Below are positions 37,031-45,437 of a stretch of DNA of 64,000 bases, in pieces. The DNA is from Synechococcus sp. Nb3U1. Its GTDB lineage: Bacteria; Cyanobacteriota; Cyanobacteriia; Thermostichales; Thermostichaceae. The position numbers and the translations under genes are program-made. The stretch is from NCBI RefSeq assembly GCF_021533835.1, contig NZ_JAKFYQ010000001.1, positions 1,770,079 to 1,834,078 on the forward strand, given 5' to 3'. Position 1 is the first letter of the stretch. Each line of letters starts with the position of its first letter. Under the pieces are notes generated by a model that was given only the letters and a program-made list of their open reading frames with translations, made no database searches and had not been told where the DNA came from.

Positions 37031-38140
37031 ATGATCACCACTCTACAGGGGTTAACCGCCGATGCCCCTTCTACTGGGATCCTGCCCTTACCCCCCCACT
37101 TTCAGGTTGAGCGGGTGGGAGAAGTGTGGCGTGTGCCCTACTCACAACGGGCTGCAGAAGCCGAGATCTGGGCCAAACAGCACGGGATCCCTGCAGCGGC
37201 TGCGGATCGGGTACGGGTGGGCTTGCTGCTGATCGATGTGCAGAATACCTTTTGCATTCCGGGGTTTGAATTGTTTGTCGCCGGCGGCTCCGGATTGGGG
37301 GCGGTAGAGGATAATCAGCGCCTGTGCCAGTTCATTTACCGGAACCTGGCCCAGATCACCCAGATCATTCCCACCCTCGACACCCATACGGCCATGCAGA
37401 TCTTCCACCCGATCTTTTGGATGGATGCGCAGGGATCCCATCCGGAGCCGGCGACCTCGATCTCTGTGGCCGATATTCGCTCCGGTCGCTGGCAGGTCAA
37501 CCCCGCCGTGGCTGCTAGCCTAGTCCAGGGGGATCTGCCCACATTACAAGCCCATGTTCTCCACTATGCTGAGCAACTGGAGCAGGGCGGGAAATATCCC
37601 CTGATCGTCTGGCCCTACCACTCCATGTTGGGGGGCATTGGCCATGCCTTGGTGCCGGCGGTGGAGGAGGCCATTTTCTTCCACAGCATCGCCCGCTTCA
37701 GCCAGGCCAGTCTGGAACTGAAAGGGGCCAACCCCCTCACTGAAAACTATTCGGTGCTCAGTCCTGAAGTCTTGACTGGGCCAACCGGGGATCCGATCGA
37801 CGAAAAAAACAATCCATTGATTCGCTATTTGCTGGGGTTTGATGCCTTGATTGTGGCGGGCCAAGCCAAAAGTCATTGTCTGGCCTGGACGGTGAGCGAC
37901 CTCCTGCAGGAAATTCAGGCCCAGGATCCGAAACTGGCCCGGAAGATCTATCTTTTGGAAGATTGCACCTCGGCGGTGGTGATCCCAGGGGTGGTGGATT
38001 TTAGTGAGCAGGCGGAAGCCGCCTTTGCCAGGTTTGCGGCAGCAGGCATGCACCGGGTGCGCTCCACAGACTCGATGTGGGATTGGCCTGATTTCCCCCG
38101 GGATCCTGAGGGAGCTTCACCGACCCAACATCCGGTATGA
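37031..38140 (+). CDS. Large isochorismatase-fold cysteine hydrolase, nicotinamidase-like
   Basis: The 369-residue protein carries the isochorismatase fold: the Asp strand [38 protein letters not shown], a conserved [16 protein letters not shown] segment like the PncA metal/active-site region, and the nucleophile Cys in [19 protein letters not shown]. It is far longer than a normal nicotinamidase (about 200 residues), with insertions of its own. Divergent from pncB and preceded by operator site B, it is likely a nicotinamidase-type or related amidase in NAD salvage. The start is the ATG at 37031; no clear ribosome-binding site is visible. Confidence 0.82.
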   Translation: MITTLQGLTADAPSTGILPLPPHFQVERVGEVWRVPYSQRAAEAEIWAKQHGIPAAAADRVRVGLLLIDVQNTFCIPGFELFVAGGSGLGAVEDNQRLCQFIYRNLAQITQIIPTLDTHTAMQIFHPIFWMDAQGSHPEPATSISVADIRSGRWQVNPAVAASLVQGDLPTLQAHVLHYAEQLEQGGKYPLIVWPYHSMLGGIGHALVPAVEEAIFFHSIARFSQASLELKGANPLTENYSVLSPEVLTGPTGDPIDEKNNPLIRYLLGFDALIVAGQAKSHCLAWTVSDLLQEIQAQDPKLARKIYLLEDCTSAVVIPGVVDFSEQAEAAFARFAAAGMHRVRSTDSMWDWPDFPRDPEGASPTQHPV

Positions 38141-38170
38141 TGCGGCAGGAAACCGTGCCAGAGCTTAACC

Positions 38171-39424
38171 GTGTACGATGCAGATTCCCGTCTAGCTGTG
38201 GGATCCCTCACCAGCCCCAGCAGTTTGCGGCCACCCACCGGAGCTCGGGATCTCCTGCCCCGCGAGGTACAGCGGCGGGAACGGTTGGAGTCTCAACTGA
38301 GCCAGGTGTTTCAACGCTACGGCTATCAGCGCATTATTACCCCCACGCTGGAGCGGCTAGAAACCCTGCTGGCCGGGGGATCCATCCAGGCAGAGTCCGT
38401 ACTGCAACTGCGGGATAGCGAAGGGACGATGCTGGGGTTGCGCCCAGAACTGACGGCCTCGATCGTGCGGGCAGCGGCGACTCGTCTCTCTTCTGGGCCC
38501 TTGCCTTTGCGGCTCTACTACCATGGCAGTGTTTTTCGCAACAGCCCGCGGGAGGAGGGATCCACCAGTGGACAGGAATTTTTCCAGTCGGGGGTGGAGC
38601 TGATCGGGGCCGGGGGTTGGCTAGCGGATGCCGAGATTCTGACGCTGCTGGCTGATTGTATTCGTTGCCTGGGCCAAGGTACCACGGGTGCCAACGGGAT
38701 CCCTGATTGGACATTGCTATTGGGGGATGTGAGTCTCACCGAAAGTTTGCTCAGCCCTATTGCCCCTACCGCCCAAGCGGCGGTTCGACGAGCGATTGCC
38801 CAATTGGATTATGTCTATCTGGAATCAGCACCTCTACCGGAAGCAGCCCGGCAGATTGGATCCCAGATCCTAGCGCTACGGGGCCAACCCAGCCGCGTTT
38901 TGCCACAGTTGGCGCAGTTGCCCGTGCCAGCTGAACGGTTGCGGGATTTGCAACAGCTTTGCCAGGTCTTGCAGGAGCAACAGGTGCAAGTGGTGCTGGA
39001 TCTGAGCTTGGTTCAAACCCTGGCCTACTATACGGGCATTGTTTTTCAGGCGGTGGTGGGTGGCGAAGTAGTTGGCTTGGGAGGCCGCTACAATCGGCTG
39101 CACGCTCTCTACAGCCCTCATCAAACGGAACAGGCTGGGATTGGCTTTACGCTGCTACCCGATACCCTGCTCCGGCTCTTGCCCCCGACCCATCAACTGG
39201 GGGAGACCGGTTGCCGACGGTTGGTGGTTCCTTTGGTACCCGCAGGGATCCCGCAGGCGTTGGCTTTAGCGGCCCAGTGGAGACAGTCTGAGCCCGTGGA
39301 AATGGAATTGCTGGATCGCTCTCCAGAAGAGGTGGAAGCCTATGCCCGCCAATGCCGGATCCCGGAGATCGCTTGGGTACAAGCGGATGGCAGCTATCAC
39401 GTCACGACTTTGAATTTCTTGTGA
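38171..39424 (+). CDS. hisZ: ATP phosphoribosyltransferase regulatory subunit HisZ
   Basis: HisZ is the histidyl-tRNA synthetase-like subunit that activates the short-form HisG in histidine biosynthesis. The 417-residue protein has the class-II synthetase-like segments PTGARDLLPREVQRRERLES, MLGLRPELTASIVRAAATR, RLYYHGSVFRNSPREEGSTSGQEFFQSGVELIG and GEVVGLGGRYNRL. It lacks a tRNA anticodon-binding domain, which separates it from HisS. The start is a GTG at 38171. It follows the isochorismatase-like gene by 30 bases and may be cotranscribed with it. Confidence 0.9.
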   Translation: MYDADSRLAVGSLTSPSSLRPPTGARDLLPREVQRRERLESQLSQVFQRYGYQRIITPTLERLETLLAGGSIQAESVLQLRDSEGTMLGLRPELTASIVRAAATRLSSGPLPLRLYYHGSVFRNSPREEGSTSGQEFFQSGVELIGAGGWLADAEILTLLADCIRCLGQGTTGANGIPDWTLLLGDVSLTESLLSPIAPTAQAAVRRAIAQLDYVYLESAPLPEAARQIGSQILALRGQPSRVLPQLAQLPVPAERLRDLQQLCQVLQEQQVQVVLDLSLVQTLAYYTGIVFQAVVGGEVVGLGGRYNRLHALYSPHQTEQAGIGFTLLPDTLLRLLPPTHQLGETGCRRLVVPLVPAGIPQALALAAQWRQSEPVEMELLDRSPEEVEAYARQCRIPEIAWVQADGSYHVTTLNFL

Positions 39425-39427
39425 TGC

Positions 39428-39970
39428 TCAATCGGTGGGATCCTGACCAGACAGTCGCCAGCGATTCAGCCGGGCCAGGGTTTCCGCATCCAAGTAAGAA
39501 TCAATGCCCCGTTTGCTTGGTGAGCGTTTGGGCTTAATGCGCCGGATCTGTTGCTGGGCCTGCTGTACTTCCTCCCACAATTGCTCTGCCGAAACCCATT
39601 CAGCGTCGTAGCCGCCGATCACCAACTGCTGTACCCGATCCGAGGTAGCCACCCGCACCCGGCACTCATCCCACTGCAGTTGGGCACAAAGTCGTTCGAT
39701 GCACGTATCGGCGGTTTCACCATAGGGGGTATACAGGATCCCAATGCCGGAAGGGGAGCGCTCCTGCTGGGCTGGGGTAGGCTGGGCGTAAGAATCGTAC
39801 ACCACGGTTGCCTGGTAACCCCGAAAAGCCACATAGCTGGCCAGAGACTCTACCAAGCGCAGACGCGCCAACTCCATCAGAGACCGGCGCGCCAACTGGT
39901 TCAGGGACGGCCATGCTCCAATAACGTTGTAGCCATCGACCAGCAGGAGGGTGGAAGAGGAGGCGTGCAT
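39428..39970 (-). CDS. NYN (YacP/Rae1-like) ribonuclease domain protein
   Basis: The 180-residue protein is a YacP/Rae1-type NYN domain with the PIN-like acidic motif LLLVDGYNVIGAWPSL, later ATVVYDSYAQ and ADTCIERLCAQLQWDECRVRVATSDRVQQLVIGG. Rae1 of Bacillus cleaves mRNA in the ribosome A site; the cyanobacterial homologues are little known. I chose the ATG at 39968-39970 (MHASSSTLLLV), since the upstream TTG-start frame adds eight residues around a GGGATCCC-type site. It converges on hisZ (3-base gap). Confidence 0.87.
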   Translation of the reverse strand: MHASSSTLLLVDGYNVIGAWPSLNQLARRSLMELARLRLVESLASYVAFRGYQATVVYDSYAQPTPAQQERSPSGIGILYTPYGETADTCIERLCAQLQWDECRVRVATSDRVQQLVIGGYDAEWVSAEQLWEEVQQAQQQIRRIKPKRSPSKRGIDSYLDAETLARLNRWRLSGQDPTD

Positions 39971-40116
39971 GGGCGGCAGTGGATCCCCTGCCAAGGATTA
40001 CACTTCTTAATAAATTCATTATCCCGAATGGTCGGCATTTCTGCCACATTTCTGCCAGTTGTGGAGAGGGATCTTTGGCGCATCTCCCCGATGGGATCCA
40101 TGAAATCCTCAGAGTC

Positions 40117-40827
40117 CTACCGCTTGCGTTGGATCCAATAGGTGGTAAACAGCTCCCCATGAGCCTGTTTCTGAATTTTGCCCCCCAGCTCAGCGATGCG
40201 CCGCTCCCACTCCGATAAAGAGGTAAAAATGGGTTCTGTGCCCTTGAACAGCTCGATCAACCCCCACTGTTCCGCCCACACCGATTCCGGGTTGACCACC
40301 TCGATGAGGATAGGCGCAGACGGTCGCAGCACCCGCATCAGCTCTGCCCAAACCAGCTCAAAGTAATCGAGCGGGTAGTAGTACAAAAAACCAGTGGCAA
40401 TGGCCAAATCAAACTGTTCCGGCTCGTAGGTTTCCAGGTGATGGGCGGATCCCTGCTGCATCGATTTGAACAGCTTCGAGTTCAGTTGGGGTGCCCGCGA
40501 GCGGATGAAGCGCACGATCCCGCCGCTTAGGTCATGGCCATAAAAGTTGGCTTGCCAGTCGTTCCAGGGATAGGTGAGAAAACCCACCCCACAGCCCAGA
40601 TCCAGACAGGCTTCCCGTTTTTGGGGGGCGCACAGCTTAAAATACGGGATCCCGAGGCGCTCCTGCAGATGATCCCGCTGGCAGGCCTGCCAAAAGGGCA
40701 ATTGTTCCAAATCGGGGGGAAGTTGCCAGCCAGGCTGGCCCAGTTGGATCTCCAGCTCCCGGTTATAGCGAGCAGCTACGGAAGAAAGATAGGGATCCCA
40801 GCGTTCCCCAGTTTGCGGTAACTCCAT
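40117..40827 (-). CDS. SAM-dependent methyltransferase, photosynthesis-independent family unknown
   Basis: The 236-residue protein has a class I methyltransferase core: CLDLGCGVGFLTYPWNDWQANFYGHDLSGGIV, the motif QFDLAIATGFLYYYPLDYFELVWAELMRVLRPSAPILIEVV. The N-terminal 80 residues (VAARYNRELEIQLGQPGWQLPPDLEQLPFWQA) and the C-terminal segment (IIELFKG-type LIELFKGTEPIFTSLSEWERR) are not recognisable. The substrate is unknown. It begins 9 bases after the stop of the nucleotidyltransferase gene on the same strand, so the two are probably cotranscribed. Confidence 0.76.
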   Translation of the reverse strand: MELPQTGERWDPYLSSVAARYNRELEIQLGQPGWQLPPDLEQLPFWQACQRDHLQERLGIPYFKLCAPQKREACLDLGCGVGFLTYPWNDWQANFYGHDLSGGIVRFIRSRAPQLNSKLFKSMQQGSAHHLETYEPEQFDLAIATGFLYYYPLDYFELVWAELMRVLRPSAPILIEVVNPESVWAEQWGLIELFKGTEPIFTSLSEWERRIAELGGKIQKQAHGELFTTYWIQRKR

Positions 40828-40836
40828 TTTTTCAAT

Positions 40837-41784
40837 CTACACCACCAGGACTCCTGGTCCGTACACTCCCGGTTGCAGGGATCCATCCACCCAACTGTGG
40901 CCGCCGAGGATGGTGCCCGCCGGGATCCGGGCTTGGGCTCCCAGCCGGGTATGGGCGCCAATGTAGCAGGGGGATCCCAGTTGCGCGCTCGGTTCAACGT
41001 GGGCAGTGTTATGGATCCATACGCCGGGGCTCTGTTCCTGTACATTCTCCAGAGGAAAATCCGTCATTCGCCCGCTGAGGATATCCAGTTGGCCGTGGTA
41101 GTAACTGGCCGGGTTGCCCAAATCTCGCCAGTAACCCTCGTGCAGGTAGGCTTGCATCCGCTGCCCTTGGCTGAGCAAGTCCGGAAAAACCCGGCGTTCA
41201 AAACTGAGGGGATCCCCACTCGGGTAGCGCTGAAAAATGGCCGGATCCAAGACATAAGTGCCGGCGTTGATCGTGTCGGTGGTGAGGGCAAGAGCTTCGG
41301 CAGCCGTGGGTTTTTCACGAAAGGACTGGATCTGCCCCTCTTCCCCTACTTCCACCAATCCGTAGGCAGTGATATCCTCGACGCGAGTCAGGGTGAGGGT
41401 GGCGGCGGCTTTGCTCTGCACATGGCAGTGCATCAGCGCCTGCAAATCCAGATCCGTCAGAATATCGGCATTGAACACCACCAGAGGATCCCCGCTGAAG
41501 TAGGGCTGGGCCAGCACCAAGGCTCCCGCCGTATCCAGAGGGGTTTCTTCGGGAATGTAGCGGATCTTCACCCCCAAAGCACCGCCATCTCCCAGGGCCG
41601 CTTCAATTTGCCTGCCCAAATAGCCCACACTAAGCAAAATATCCGTCAGACCCACCCGCCGACAGCGCCCAATCATCCATTCTAAGAAGGGCACCTCCAG
41701 CAGGGGCATCAAGGGCTTGGGCTGCAAGAGGGTAAAAGGTCGTAAGCGAGTGCCTTTTCCCCCTGCCAAAATCACTGCCTGCAT
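40837..41784 (-). CDS. Sugar nucleotidyltransferase with beta-helix tail
   Basis: The 315-residue protein matches mannose-1-phosphate guanylyltransferase/glucose-1-phosphate nucleotidyltransferase families: LAGGKGTRLRPFTLLQPKPLMPLLE, FNADILTDLDLQAL, VEVGEEGQIQSFREKP, NAGTYVLDP and GYWRDLGNP. Past residue 240 there are hexapeptide-repeat-like strands (IHNTAHVEPSAQLGSPCYIGAHTRLGAQARIPAGTILGG) that form a left-handed helix. It would activate a sugar-1-phosphate; with Gmd encoded 5.5 kb away it may make GDP-mannose, but specificity is inferred. I chose the ATG at 41782-41784 over a frame extending to 41814. Confidence 0.86.
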   Translation of the reverse strand: MQAVILAGGKGTRLRPFTLLQPKPLMPLLEVPFLEWMIGRCRRVGLTDILLSVGYLGRQIEAALGDGGALGVKIRYIPEETPLDTAGALVLAQPYFSGDPLVVFNADILTDLDLQALMHCHVQSKAAATLTLTRVEDITAYGLVEVGEEGQIQSFREKPTAAEALALTTDTINAGTYVLDPAIFQRYPSGDPLSFERRVFPDLLSQGQRMQAYLHEGYWRDLGNPASYYHGQLDILSGRMTDFPLENVQEQSPGVWIHNTAHVEPSAQLGSPCYIGAHTRLGAQARIPAGTILGGHSWVDGSLQPGVYGPGVLVV

Positions 41785-41877
41785 AGCCACCTCAAACCCT
41801 GATCTCACCCGCATGGTAGAGAAAAATGCCCTTCCCGACCAGAGAGGTGTCTAGGCTCCCCAACCAGCTCCTATGGC

Positions 41878-42342
41878 TCAGGCACAAATCCGCGGCAGAG
41901 GGGCAGGAGCAGAGGTCACCTGTAGCAATCGGGGAATGCGGCTGCTGTCGTAGATGCGAAACTCGCGTTCCAGGGTGGCTTTTTGGGCGCGCACCGCCTG
42001 GTTCAAAACGACGGATCCCTCAGGATCAGAGACGGAACGATGAAAGGTTCCAGGGGGGATGCGCAAAATGGCTCGATTGGCTTCTAGGCGCACAATATGA
42101 AAGGGATCCCGCCAGCTAAAATTCACCAAATAAAACGTCCGCCCCCCCGACAAAGCCAGCAAATTGTCCTCTTGGTGCGGGTGCAAATAAAATTGCCAGT
42201 AGCCTTGAGGATTGTTGGGTGGGCTGATAGCTGGCCCCTCATGACAAACCAAATCGCGAGCATTCGACCGAGAAACTGTGATATCGAAAAAGCGAACGCT
42301 AGGGGTATCTCGGAATTTCCGAAAAGGCAACAGAGCAAACAT
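41878..42342 (-). CDS. Cupin-like protein, unknown
   Basis: The 154-residue protein has a cupin-type double-strand pattern: GYWQFYLHPHQEDNLLALSGGRTFYLV and AILRIPPGTFHRSVSDPEGSVVLNQAV. HPHQEDN and PPGTFH look like the two metal-binding cupin motifs. The N-terminus (FALLPFRKFRDTPSVRFFD) shows no signal. I place the start at the ATG at 42340-42342; an open frame to 42408 has a poor N-terminus. It diverges from the LysR regulator gene by 163 bases, so it is a candidate target of that regulator. Confidence 0.68.
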   Translation of the reverse strand: MFALLPFRKFRDTPSVRFFDITVSRSNARDLVCHEGPAISPPNNPQGYWQFYLHPHQEDNLLALSGGRTFYLVNFSWRDPFHIVRLEANRAILRIPPGTFHRSVSDPEGSVVLNQAVRAQKATLEREFRIYDSSRIPRLLQVTSAPAPLPRICA

Positions 42343-42505
42343 GGATCTCCACCTGAATACACTTGATTTGACGACAGTAAGAAACAGTAAAACTACTTGT
42401 TTTCTCACTGTGAAGCAGGATTAAGTTGTAGTCTAATCAGCTCCAGCAGAGGGTTCAAACCTGAGATAGCATCACATCTATGCGCAGATCGAATAGATAG
42501 GCTCC

Positions 42506-43363
42506 ATGAACATCTCGCAACTGCAAACCCTGGTGGCGGTGGTGGAGCAGGGCAACTTCAGCGATGCTGCTCTGCAATTGCACATTTCTCAGTCGGCGGT
42601 GAGTCGGGCCATTGCCAGCCTTGAAGAGGAATTGGGGGTGAGGCTGCTGGTGCGCGGTCGGTTTGGGGCACACCTAACCCCGGTGGGGGAGCGCCTACTG
42701 CGCCATGTGCGCAAAATGCTGCAACTGCGCGAACAAATGGATTATGAGGCCAACCTGGAAAAAGGCCTGCGGGGAGGAAGTGTGCGGGTGGCCGCTTTTC
42801 GCAGTGCCGCCACTCATCTACTGCCGCCGGTGATCGCCCGCTTTCGTCAACAATTTCCGCAAATCACCCTCGCCCTCACCGAAGAGGATCCGGCCACGGT
42901 AGAACAGCTGCTGCGCTCCGGTCAGGTGGATATTGGCCTATTGCCGCTGCCCCGTAATGCAGACGATCTGGAAACTTGGGAGATTGCCCGCGATGAATTT
43001 ATTCTGTTAATCCCTCACAGTTTTGGATCCCTGCCGGAAACCCTCACTTGGGCCGATCTCTCCCAATTTTCCTATATTCTCTACAACTACGCCGAATGCA
43101 CCACAGCGGTGCGGAACCACTGGGAAGCTGCCCAACAGACCCTCAAGGTAGCCTACCTGGTGAAAGAAGACTCCACGATTGTGAACATGGTCGCCCAGGG
43201 CCTGGGAGCTGCCATTTTGCCACGGCTGGCCGCCATCCCCATTCCAGACGGGATCCAGATCCGCCGCTTACCGATCCCCTTGGAGCGAGTGATCGGTGCT
43301 GCGATTCTGGCCTCTGCCCTGCATCCACCTGCGGTATTTGCCTTCCTGGAGGCTTTGCGGTAG
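42506..43363 (+). CDS. LysR-family transcriptional regulator
   Basis: The 285-residue protein has a LysR winged helix-turn-helix at residues about 1-60 (LQTLVAVVEQGNFSDAALQLHISQSAVSRAIASLEEELGVRLLVR) and an effector-binding domain of two alpha/beta lobes (VRVAAFRSAATHLLPPVIARF, YLVKEDSTIVNMVAQGLGAAILPRLA). It resembles CynR/CbbR-like regulators in general layout, but the inducer is unknown. The adjacent divergent cupin gene and the convergent SSF gene (16-base gap) are candidate targets. Imperfect dyads lie at about 42378-42412. Confidence 0.88.
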   Translation: MNISQLQTLVAVVEQGNFSDAALQLHISQSAVSRAIASLEEELGVRLLVRGRFGAHLTPVGERLLRHVRKMLQLREQMDYEANLEKGLRGGSVRVAAFRSAATHLLPPVIARFRQQFPQITLALTEEDPATVEQLLRSGQVDIGLLPLPRNADDLETWEIARDEFILLIPHSFGSLPETLTWADLSQFSYILYNYAECTTAVRNHWEAAQQTLKVAYLVKEDSTIVNMVAQGLGAAILPRLAAIPIPDGIQIRRLPIPLERVIGAAILASALHPPAVFAFLEALR

Positions 43364-43378
43364 CAACCATCCCATTGG

Positions 43379-44869
43379 CTAGGAAGGGTGCCCTTGGGAT
43401 CCCGATTGATCCTGGGTTGGTTCTGCCCAAGGGCCTTGATAGTATTCCGCCACCCGTTCCGCTGGGGGCTGGGTGAGCAGGCTAACCCCGATCAACACTC
43501 CACTCCCCACCAGCACCGCCGGGATCACCGGTAGCCAACCCAGTCTCCACTCCTGCGGCAACACCCCAGCCAGCCAGCCCAAGGTGAGTACGCTCGACAC
43601 GATTCCGCCGGCCACTGCCCCCGCCCGACTGGTGCGCTTCCAGTACAAACCGGCGATCAAGACCGGAAACAGCATGGCGCTGCCCTGAAAGCTCCAGGTG
43701 GCAATTTCTACGATCACCCCCGGTGGATTGAGGGCAATAACAAAGGAAACCAAGGCAATCAGCAACACCACGATCCGCCCCAACCGTCCCTCCTGCAGAG
43801 GGGATAGACGTCGGTTGAAGTAGGTAAAGACCCAATCTCGTGTGACCAAAGAGCTGGTGGTGAGCAATTGCGAGTCAGCGGTGGACATCAAGGCCGCCAA
43901 GGCGGCTGAAATCACTAGAGCCGCCAGCCCGGCGGGCAGGGTTTGCAGCATCAGGGGCATAATCTGATCCGCCTGCTCCAAGCTGGGAAAAACCAAGCGT
44001 CCCCAAACCCCGATTAGAGCTGCCGGAAAGAAAATCAGCAAAATCAAAAGCGGCCAAACCACCATCATTGTTTTGAACACCTGCTCACTTTTGGCCATAT
44101 AAAAGCGTTGGAAAATTTGCGGAAACAGAGGAACCGCCATGAAAATCAACAGTTGATAGCTGATTAATCCCTGCCAACTCCAGCGACCGGTTGGCCCCGG
44201 CAACCTCAGCCAGGGATCCAACTCTGCCCCGGCCTCAGTCCCCAAGGAACTGGCAATCATCACGAAGGCAGTCCCCATGCCCAGAAGCATGATCAGCCCC
44301 TGTAGGGTATCCGTCCATACCACCGCCTGGGATCCCCCCAGCAGCACATAGGCCAAGATCACCACCGCCATTAGCACCGCCAAGGGCCAGTAGGGGATCC
44401 CGTCCCCCAGCACCGCCGAGAGAGTACGCGCCCCGGCGATGATCTGAATGCTGATGTAGGGGGCGGTAAACAGCAGAGCACTGAGGGAGTAGAGCGAAGC
44501 CAGCACTGGGCTTCCGAAACGATGGCCGAAAAACTCCGATGGGGTAATGAATTGGAAGTGTTTGGCCGCCAGCCAAAGCCGATAGCCCAAGAGAAAAAAC
44601 AACACCGAAATGAGGGCATCTGTCACCCCCACTCCCAAAAAGATCCCCAACCCGTGGGTGTAGCCATCCGCCGGGACGCCGATAAAGGTAAAGGCACTCA
44701 GCAGGGTCGCCAACATCGTCAGCGTCAATACCAGGGATCCCAAACCCCGCCCCGCCAAAAAATAGCTGACCGGATCCTGCCCCGTATGGCGGTAACTCCA
44801 AAAGCCAATCCCCGCCAACACCAGCAGATAGGCCCCCACGATCCCAACGCTCAAAACCGTATCAGTCAT
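43379..44869 (-). CDS. Sodium:solute symporter (SSF family)
   Basis: The 496-residue permease has about 13 hydrophobic spans and SSF signatures such as LAGRGLGSLVLTLTMLATLLSAFTFIGVPADGYTHGLG near the N-terminus, AYVLLGGSQAVVWTDTLQGLIMLLG, and ALAALMSTADSQLLTTSSLVTRDW. SSF proteins import solutes such as proline, pantothenate, acetate or sugars with Na+. The substrate cannot be read from the sequence. It overlaps the DUF3311 gene upstream by eight bases, and that operon is preceded by operator sites C and D, which also occur before NAD-salvage genes. Confidence 0.9.
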   Translation of the reverse strand: MTDTVLSVGIVGAYLLVLAGIGFWSYRHTGQDPVSYFLAGRGLGSLVLTLTMLATLLSAFTFIGVPADGYTHGLGIFLGVGVTDALISVLFFLLGYRLWLAAKHFQFITPSEFFGHRFGSPVLASLYSLSALLFTAPYISIQIIAGARTLSAVLGDGIPYWPLAVLMAVVILAYVLLGGSQAVVWTDTLQGLIMLLGMGTAFVMIASSLGTEAGAELDPWLRLPGPTGRWSWQGLISYQLLIFMAVPLFPQIFQRFYMAKSEQVFKTMMVVWPLLILLIFFPAALIGVWGRLVFPSLEQADQIMPLMLQTLPAGLAALVISAALAALMSTADSQLLTTSSLVTRDWVFTYFNRRLSPLQEGRLGRIVVLLIALVSFVIALNPPGVIVEIATWSFQGSAMLFPVLIAGLYWKRTSRAGAVAGGIVSSVLTLGWLAGVLPQEWRLGWLPVIPAVLVGSGVLIGVSLLTQPPAERVAEYYQGPWAEPTQDQSGSQGHPS

Positions 44870-45119
44870 TGCCCATCCTCGGCCAACAGGCCCACACCAC
44901 GTACAGATTCAAAGGCACCAACAATAGGATGATCAGCCCCGCCCCCAGATACCAAACCGGGATCCCGAAGATCCGCGGTTCTGAGGAGCGAGTGCCCCAG
45001 AATGTCAGCAGCCACAGCAGCGGATAGAACCCCAGGACCCAAGCCCGCCGCACCCGCCCAAACCCTGAGTTGGCGGATCCGTTGACACCATCCAACGAAG
45101 AGGGATCCATGCCAGACAA
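44862..45119 (-). CDS. DUF3311-like small membrane protein, SSF partner
   Basis: The product (85 residues from a TTG at 45117-45119) has two hydrophobic spans (VLGFYPLLWLLTFWGTR and VWYLGAGLIILLLVPLNLYVVWACW), the DUF3311 layout. Such small proteins are often encoded next to SSF permeases and may assist them. I chose the TTG because AAGGAGG (45127-45133) lies seven bases upstream; the ATG at 45108-45110 is an alternative. A GTG at 45152 would start inside operator site C. The stop overlaps the SSF start by eight bases. Confidence 0.75.
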   Translation of the reverse strand: MSGMDPSSLDGVNGSANSGFGRVRRAWVLGFYPLLWLLTFWGTRSSEPRIFGIPVWYLGAGLIILLLVPLNLYVVWACWPRMGND

Positions 45120-45136
45120 CGCTCTGCCTCCTTGAA

Positions 45137-45157
45137 TTATGGTAGTTTTCACTATAA
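45137..45157. promoter_or_regulatory. Operator-like palindrome C (SSF operon)
   Basis: TTATGGT and ACTATAA flank the seven bases AGTTTTC. The arms match at 6 of 7 positions as an inverted repeat. Its reverse complement equals the site B core at 20 of 21 positions. It lies three bases upstream of the SD of the DUF3311 gene, so a bound regulator would block transcription through this point. Confidence 0.7.
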
Positions 45158-45161
45158 CAGG

Positions 45162-45184
45162 ATTATGGTGTTTTTCACCAAAAA
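45162..45184. promoter_or_regulatory. Operator-like palindrome D (SSF operon)
   Basis: ATTATGGT and ACCAAAAA flank GTTTTTC. The ATGGT-N7-ACC core (45165-45181) matches the same design as site C, with weaker outer arms (5 of 8). Its centre is 26 bases from the centre of site C, so two dimers could bind side by side on nearly the same face of the helix. Confidence 0.5.
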
Positions 45185-45437
45185 CTCTGGTTTCTTGCTG
45201 TCCCCTGCGGGGCCGGATTGGGTTGGATCAGCGGTCGATATCAGGAGAGTTTGGCAACCGAAGCGGGGCGGTTATCCAGCCAACAACTGAGCTTGCAACC
45301 GGGGATCCCTGAGTGCGCTGGTTCGCGGCAGAGGGAGAGTTGATCCCGTTGCTGGAAGAGCGGGCCGAGCCAGAGCGTTGCTAGAACCACTTCCGCAGGA
45401 ACTGGGGTGGCTCAAGGACTGGCCCCGACTCTGTTGG

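Noticed and set aside
36922-37110. 62-codon GTG-start ORF with GGAGG just upstream
   Set aside because: The frame crosses operator site B and the start of the isochorismatase-like gene, and its sequence is Thr/His/Pro-rich without family character.
42430-42470. GGTTCAAAC segment resembling a tRNA T-loop
   Set aside because: No acceptor stem, anticodon arm or CCA-proximal pairing can be formed around it.
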